Below, piece by piece: positions 5,351-8,048 of a stretch of 8,048 bases of DNA. The stretch comes from JBCBZH01 sp039815415. Lineage in GTDB: Bacteria > Bacteroidota > Rhodothermia > Rhodothermales > Rubricoccaceae. The stretch lies in assembly GCA_039815415.1 (NCBI GenBank), contig JBCBZH010000204.1, positions 1-8,048 on the forward strand, given 5' to 3'. How positions within the stretch are numbered: the first letter of the stretch is position 1; each line of letters opens with the position of its first letter. The translations under genes and the position numbers were made by a program. Below the pieces are notes generated by a model. That model ran no database searches. It worked only from the letters and a program-made list of their open reading frames with translations, and was not told where the DNA came from.

Positions 5351-6073
5351 TTACTGAGCTACCGATTCCCCGCTATGTCCCGGCAAACAGAGAACATGCT
5401 CCGCTCGGTCGGGTGTCCCCGCAGTGAGAGCTGTTGCTCCGCGTGCCACCGTGAGCACGCCCATCGCGATGACGAGGACGCCCGCGATCCGCTGCATCCA
5501 CAGCCGGTTCTGCGGCTTGAGACGCGACCCCAGCCAGCCGGTGACAGCGAGTGCGGGAACGGTCGCCAGCCCGAAGACGGCCATCGTGAGAGCGCCCTCG
5601 AGGGCTGAGCCCGAGGCGGCTGCGACGGCGAGCATCCCGTAGACGAGGCCGCAGGGCAGCAGGCCGTTGAGGGCTCCGAGCCCAGCGATGGAGGGCAGTG
5701 AGCCGGATTGCACCAGCCGTCCGATGGCAGGCCCGAGCCGGGCCGCCACCGTCGCTCCAGGTGCCGAGGCTCCGCGCCACGCCAGGCCGCACAGCGAGGC
5801 GCCCACCAGCACCATGGCACTGCCGAGGACGACGCTGAGAGTGCCCCCAAGGGCGCCGAACAGATCCGCAAGGGAGGCACCTGCTGCTCCAGCCAGAAGA
5901 CCAAAGACGGCGTACGTGGCGGTCTTGCCTGCAAAGTAGGCCGCTTGCCTCGAGCTGGCACGGCCTTCGGACCCCGCACTCAGAAGCGCCACGAACCCGC
6001 CGCACATGCCCACGCAGTGCGCGCTCCCGAGGAGCCCGAGCGTAAGGGGGATGGCGAGTTCGACTGGAGACAT
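5351..6073 (-). CDS. TauE/SafE-like (DsbD_2-type) membrane protein, probable copper/cytochrome-maturation role
   Basis: 240 residues, ATG at 6071-6073 and TAA at 5351-5353. About six hydrophobic segments: around 8-32, 50-70, 76-98, 128-153, 160-182 and 194-215. The first carries GSAHCVGMCGGF (H19, C20, C24); the next has YFAGKTATYAVFGLLAG; a later one has NGLLPCGLVYG (C141). This HCxGMCGG plus LPCGLVY pattern marks the family annotated as sulfite exporter TauE/SafE or cytochrome c biogenesis transmembrane (DsbD_2-like) proteins, rather than true sulfite exporters. Such genes often lie in cbb3-oxidase clusters, and the paired Cys residues in the membrane suggest metal or thiol chemistry. It is convergent with the ccoI operon and separated from it by a 100-bp palindrome. 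Length is normal. A C-terminal CLPGHS (C229) lies outside the membrane core. Family call is strong; substrate is unknown. Confidence 0.85.
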   Translation of the reverse strand: MSPVELAIPLTLGLLGSAHCVGMCGGFVALLSAGSEGRASSRQAAYFAGKTATYAVFGLLAGAAGASLADLFGALGGTLSVVLGSAMVLVGASLCGLAWRGASAPGATVAARLGPAIGRLVQSGSLPSIAGLGALNGLLPCGLVYGMLAVAAASGSALEGALTMAVFGLATVPALAVTGWLGSRLKPQNRLWMQRIAGVLVIAMGVLTVARGATALTAGTPDRAEHVLCLPGHSGESVAQ

Positions 6074-6104
6074 AGGGCCGAGATACAGAGGGTGCGAACA
6101 TCAG

Positions 6105-6118
6105 GCCAGCGAGCTGGC
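6105..6118. promoter_or_regulatory. dyad near the TauE/SafE-like start
   Basis: GCCAGC-GA-GCTGGC, perfect 6-bp arms with a 2-bp centre, 31 bp upstream of the minus-strand ATG. The position suits an operator overlapping the promoter or 5' leader. In such G+C-rich DNA short dyads arise by chance, so confidence is low. Confidence 0.25.
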
Positions 6119-6147
6119 GAAGGCAGCAGGGGAGGGCGAGATGTAGT

Positions 6148-6164
6148 GTAGGCGAATGCCCTAC
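6148..6164. promoter_or_regulatory. GTAGG-N7-CCTAC dyad
   Basis: GTAGG (6148-6152) and CCTAC (6160-6164) are separated by seven bases. The dyad at 1151-1169 has the same half-sites and spacing in the opposite arrangement (CCTAC-N7-GTAGG). The resemblance could hint at related operators in front of the two copper-linked units but rests on five-base arms. Confidence 0.25.
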
Positions 6165-6272
6165 GCCCAGGCACGCATTGAGAGGGCATGTCAGGAAGGG
6201 GCAGGTGGCCGACCTTCGAGTTGGCGAGCGGCAGTCGCCATCACGAGGAGGATCCAGATAGCCTGCACAGAC

Positions 6273-6288
6273 GGAACGCCAGCGTTCC
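6273..6288. promoter_or_regulatory. GGAACGC dyad upstream of the glycosyltransferase
   Basis: GGAACGC-CA-GCGTTCC, perfect 7-bp arms with a 2-bp centre, ending 47 bp before the glycosyltransferase ATG. The position and symmetry fit an operator for a dimeric regulator of the polysaccharide genes; the regulator is not known. Confidence 0.35.
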
Positions 6289-6335
6289 CCGATGGCGCAG
6301 TGATTGCCACGTGAAGGGGTGCATTCCCACCACGT

Positions 6336-7847
6336 ATGCGCCTCATTCCCCCTGTTCGCGGCCCTTCGGTCGCGGCGCTTTCCCTCTTTAGCCTCCTGAC
6401 GGCGCGGGTTTCAGCCCAGACGCCGAACGGGAGAGGTGCGGCATTGCCCGCGTGGGAGGGACCCTGGGAGACCATTCTCGCTCAGCCCGATGGTGCCCAG
6501 ATGCCGGTCGGATGGGGGGAGATGGTTCTGATCTACACCCTGTGGGTGATTGTCGCCCTCATCCTGATCTACACCGCGCGGCACTACCTGTTCACGCTGA
6601 GCCGCCTGCTGGGCCGCCAGCGGCACCCCTACGCGGCGCTCGACACGCTCGTCTGGCCGCACCTGACCGTCTTCGTCCCGGCCCACAACGAGGAGGCCGT
6701 CATTGCAGGCAGCCTAGACGCGCTTCTGGAGGTGGACTACCCTACAGACCGGATGCGGGTTGTGGTGGTCAACGACCGCTCTACGGACCGGACGCGCGAG
6801 ATCGTGGACGCCTACGTGGAGCGCTACCCAGATCGCATCGTCCCGTTCCACCGTGAGGGAGGAACACCTGGAAAGGCGGCTGCTCTTGGTGAGGCGATGG
6901 CGCTCGCCTATGGCGAGATCGCGCTGGTGTTCGACGCCGACTACCTGCCAGGCCGCGACCTCATTCGCCAGCTCGCCGCTCCCTTCGCCGATCCGCAGGT
7001 GGGCGCCGTGATGGGCCGCGTGATCCCGGACAACGCGGGCACCAACCTGCTGACGCGGCTGCTGGACCTGGAGCGCACGGGCGGCTACCAGGTGGATCAG
7101 CAGGCCCGCATGAATCTCGACCTGATCCCGCAGTATGGCGGAACGGTGGGCGGCGTTCGCCTCCGCGCCCTCGACGCCGTCGGCGGCTGGCGGCCCGACG
7201 CGCTGGCGGAAGACACCGACCTCACCTTCCGTCTCGTAGCCGATGGCTGGACGGTCGCCTATGCCAACCGCTCCGAGTGCTACGAGGAGGTGCCCGAGTC
7301 CTGGGCCGTTCGCATCCGACAGATCCGCCGCTGGGCACGCGGCCACACGGATGCGGCCCAGCGTCATGCGATCAAGGTGCTCGGAGCGCGGGCCCTTCGC
7401 CCCCGCGCTCGACTCGACGGACTGCTTCTGCTCGGTGTCTACGCCATGAGCCCGGTGCTCCTGCTCGGCTGGGTGGCCGCCACGGCGCTGTTTTACCTCG
7501 GCTACCACCCCGTCCACGGGCTGCTGGCCGCGCTGGCGGTTGCCAGCTACAACACGGTCGGCAACTTTGCGGTCTTCTTCGAGATTGGCACGGCTGCCCG
7601 CTTGGATGGGGCGCCTCGCCGGAGCCGCCTGCTGCCGCTCAACGCCTTTGGGTTTCTCGTGAGCCTCATCGCCAGCTCGCAGGCCGTGCTCGCCGGGATG
7701 ATTCCGCGGCGGCGGAAGACCGTCGTGTGGGACAAGACCGAGCGGTATCGCACCGAGGCGCCTGTCAGCGACGCAACCGGTGATTCGGAGCGATCACCAG
7801 CTCGCTCGGACCGGACGCCCCAGCCACGCGCTCGAGTTCGGTCATGA
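6336..7847 (+). CDS. membrane-bound family 2 glycosyltransferase (processive, BcsA/hyaluronan-synthase-like)
   Basis: 503 residues that should transfer sugars from a nucleotide-sugar donor on the cytoplasmic face to build or extend an envelope or exported polysaccharide. The N-terminus (1-28) looks like a signal peptide ending VSA-Q, followed by a loop and a span at about 62-84. The GT-A domain begins at VFVPAHNEE (112-120) and holds VVNDRSTDRT (144-153), the donor-binding DAD (200-202), GGTVGGVRLRAL (268-279), AEDTD with the probable catalytic Asp (291-295) and QIRRW (329-333), the Q/RxxRW of processive synthases. Hydrophobic segments at about 363-390, 394-416 and 434-456 are followed by WDKTER (465-470), a conserved post-membrane motif. 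There is no PilZ domain. The C-terminal 30 residues are Arg/Ser/Pro-rich. ATG 6336 is chosen because it gives the complete signal sequence, though no proper Shine-Dalgarno is seen. The next gene overlaps its stop (ATGA). The sugar and polymer cannot be told from sequence. Confidence 0.92.
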   Translation: MRLIPPVRGPSVAALSLFSLLTARVSAQTPNGRGAALPAWEGPWETILAQPDGAQMPVGWGEMVLIYTLWVIVALILIYTARHYLFTLSRLLGRQRHPYAALDTLVWPHLTVFVPAHNEEAVIAGSLDALLEVDYPTDRMRVVVVNDRSTDRTREIVDAYVERYPDRIVPFHREGGTPGKAAALGEAMALAYGEIALVFDADYLPGRDLIRQLAAPFADPQVGAVMGRVIPDNAGTNLLTRLLDLERTGGYQVDQQARMNLDLIPQYGGTVGGVRLRALDAVGGWRPDALAEDTDLTFRLVADGWTVAYANRSECYEEVPESWAVRIRQIRRWARGHTDAAQRHAIKVLGARALRPRARLDGLLLLGVYAMSPVLLLGWVAATALFYLGYHPVHGLLAALAVASYNTVGNFAVFFEIGTAARLDGAPRRSRLLPLNAFGFLVSLIASSQAVLAGMIPRRRKTVVWDKTERYRTEAPVSDATGDSERSPARSDRTPQPRARVRS

Positions 7848-8048
7848 GTGCGCTGCCCCTTAGCCTTCTCATGAGCGCTGCGCTGGCTGCGTGGGTCGGG
7901 CTGGCATTTGTGCCTGCGCTGGTGGAGGCCGCTCGCCGCCGGATGGCGATGCCACTTCCGGTAGCGCAATTGAGCCCGAACAGGAACGGCTGCGCGTGGC
8001 GCAGAGCATTCCAGAATGCCTCAGTGGTCTGGCCGGACAGCGTGCGGC
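7844..8048 (+). CDS. start of a small membrane protein, partial (runs off the window)
   Basis: ATG 7844-7846 overlaps the glycosyltransferase stop (ATGA, 7844-7847), and the frame stays open to the window end, giving at least 68 residues. Residues 4-26 (LPLSLLMSAALAAWVGLAFV) form one membrane span or signal anchor, followed by PALVEAARRR, basic residues that place the rest in the cytoplasm. The remaining visible part has no domain I recognise. Codon third positions in this frame are mostly G or C, as in neighbouring genes, up to the end. A second frame from about 7943 is also open and reads plausibly, but its third positions are less G+C-rich. It is likely part of the same polysaccharide unit as the glycosyltransferase. 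Confidence 0.6.
   Translation, partial: MSALPLSLLMSAALAAWVGLAFVPALVEAARRRMAMPLPVAQLSPNRNGCAWRRAFQNASVVWPDSVR

Larger units (their letters stand above)
6074..6335. other. divergent promoter region between the TauE/SafE-like gene and the glycosyltransferase
   Basis: 262 bp separate the two divergent start codons. I see no convincing gene; a 51-codon minus-strand frame (about 6191-6346) with a short hydrophobic stretch overlaps the glycosyltransferase start and is probably chance. Three short dyads (6105-6118, 6148-6164, 6273-6288) are listed separately. AAGGGG at 6314-6319 is too far (16 nt) from the glycosyltransferase ATG to be a normal Shine-Dalgarno. No clear sigma factor boxes were found. 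Confidence 0.5.

Noticed and set aside
6191..6346. Small minus-strand frame (51 codons) with a short hydrophobic stretch in the divergent spacer
   Set aside because: It overlaps the glycosyltransferase start, shows no ribosome binding site or known family, and its polar start and Pro-rich end look random.
1..8048. CRISPR array, insertion sequence, integrase or phage genes
   Set aside because: No regularly spaced repeats, no transposase or recombinase motifs, and no terminal inverted repeats flanking a coding unit were seen.

Overview
This is a G+C-rich bacterial chromosomal window (about two thirds G+C by eye). Genes end or overlap at ATGA/GTGA junctions and have little recognisable Shine-Dalgarno sequence. 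Together with the protein styles (FixI/CcoS pair, FN3-like domains, BcsA-like GT2), this suggests a high-G+C member of the Rhodothermota/Bacteroidota side, such as the Rubricoccaceae. That placement is an inference from style, not from a marker gene.

Left part (1-985, all minus strand): a short FAD/NAD(P)-binding oxidoreductase N-terminus (29-382) that stops after 117 residues, where relatives run to several hundred, so it is probably a broken or recombined gene. A 222-bp spacer follows, holding a long inverted repeat (448-510). Then comes a small His/Cys-rich exported protein (605-985) that looks like a periplasmic metal binder.

Centre (986-5250, plus strand): a 336-bp leader region with two clear dyads precedes a tightly overlapping four-gene operon: a 57-residue single-span membrane protein (resembling the N-terminus of FixH/CcoH), the copper-translocating P1B ATPase CcoI/FixI, the 52-residue cbb3-oxidase assembly factor CcoS, and a 347-residue tail-anchored protein with two fibronectin-III-like domains. 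CcoI and CcoS place this block in maturation of cbb3-type cytochrome c oxidase (copper delivery to the CuB centre and haem/copper insertion). The oxidase subunits themselves (ccoNOP) are not in the window.

Right of the operon (5251-6073): a long imperfect palindrome lies between convergent genes, followed on the minus strand by a TauE/SafE-like (DsbD_2-type) membrane protein with a conserved HCxGMCGG motif. This family often travels with cbb3/copper genes, so the His-rich protein, operon and transporter plausibly form one copper-handling and oxidase-assembly island.

Right end (6074-8048): a divergent promoter region with three short dyads leads to a membrane-bound family-2 glycosyltransferase (6336-7847) with all the motifs of processive synthases, and to the start of a translationally coupled small membrane protein that runs off the window. 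These belong to an envelope or exopolysaccharide unit unrelated to the copper genes.

The most interesting items are the tail-anchored FN3 protein embedded in an oxidase-assembly operon, the apparently minimal FixH-like protein, the hairpin-bearing leader of that operon, and the 28-bp-arm inverted repeat beside the truncated oxidoreductase.
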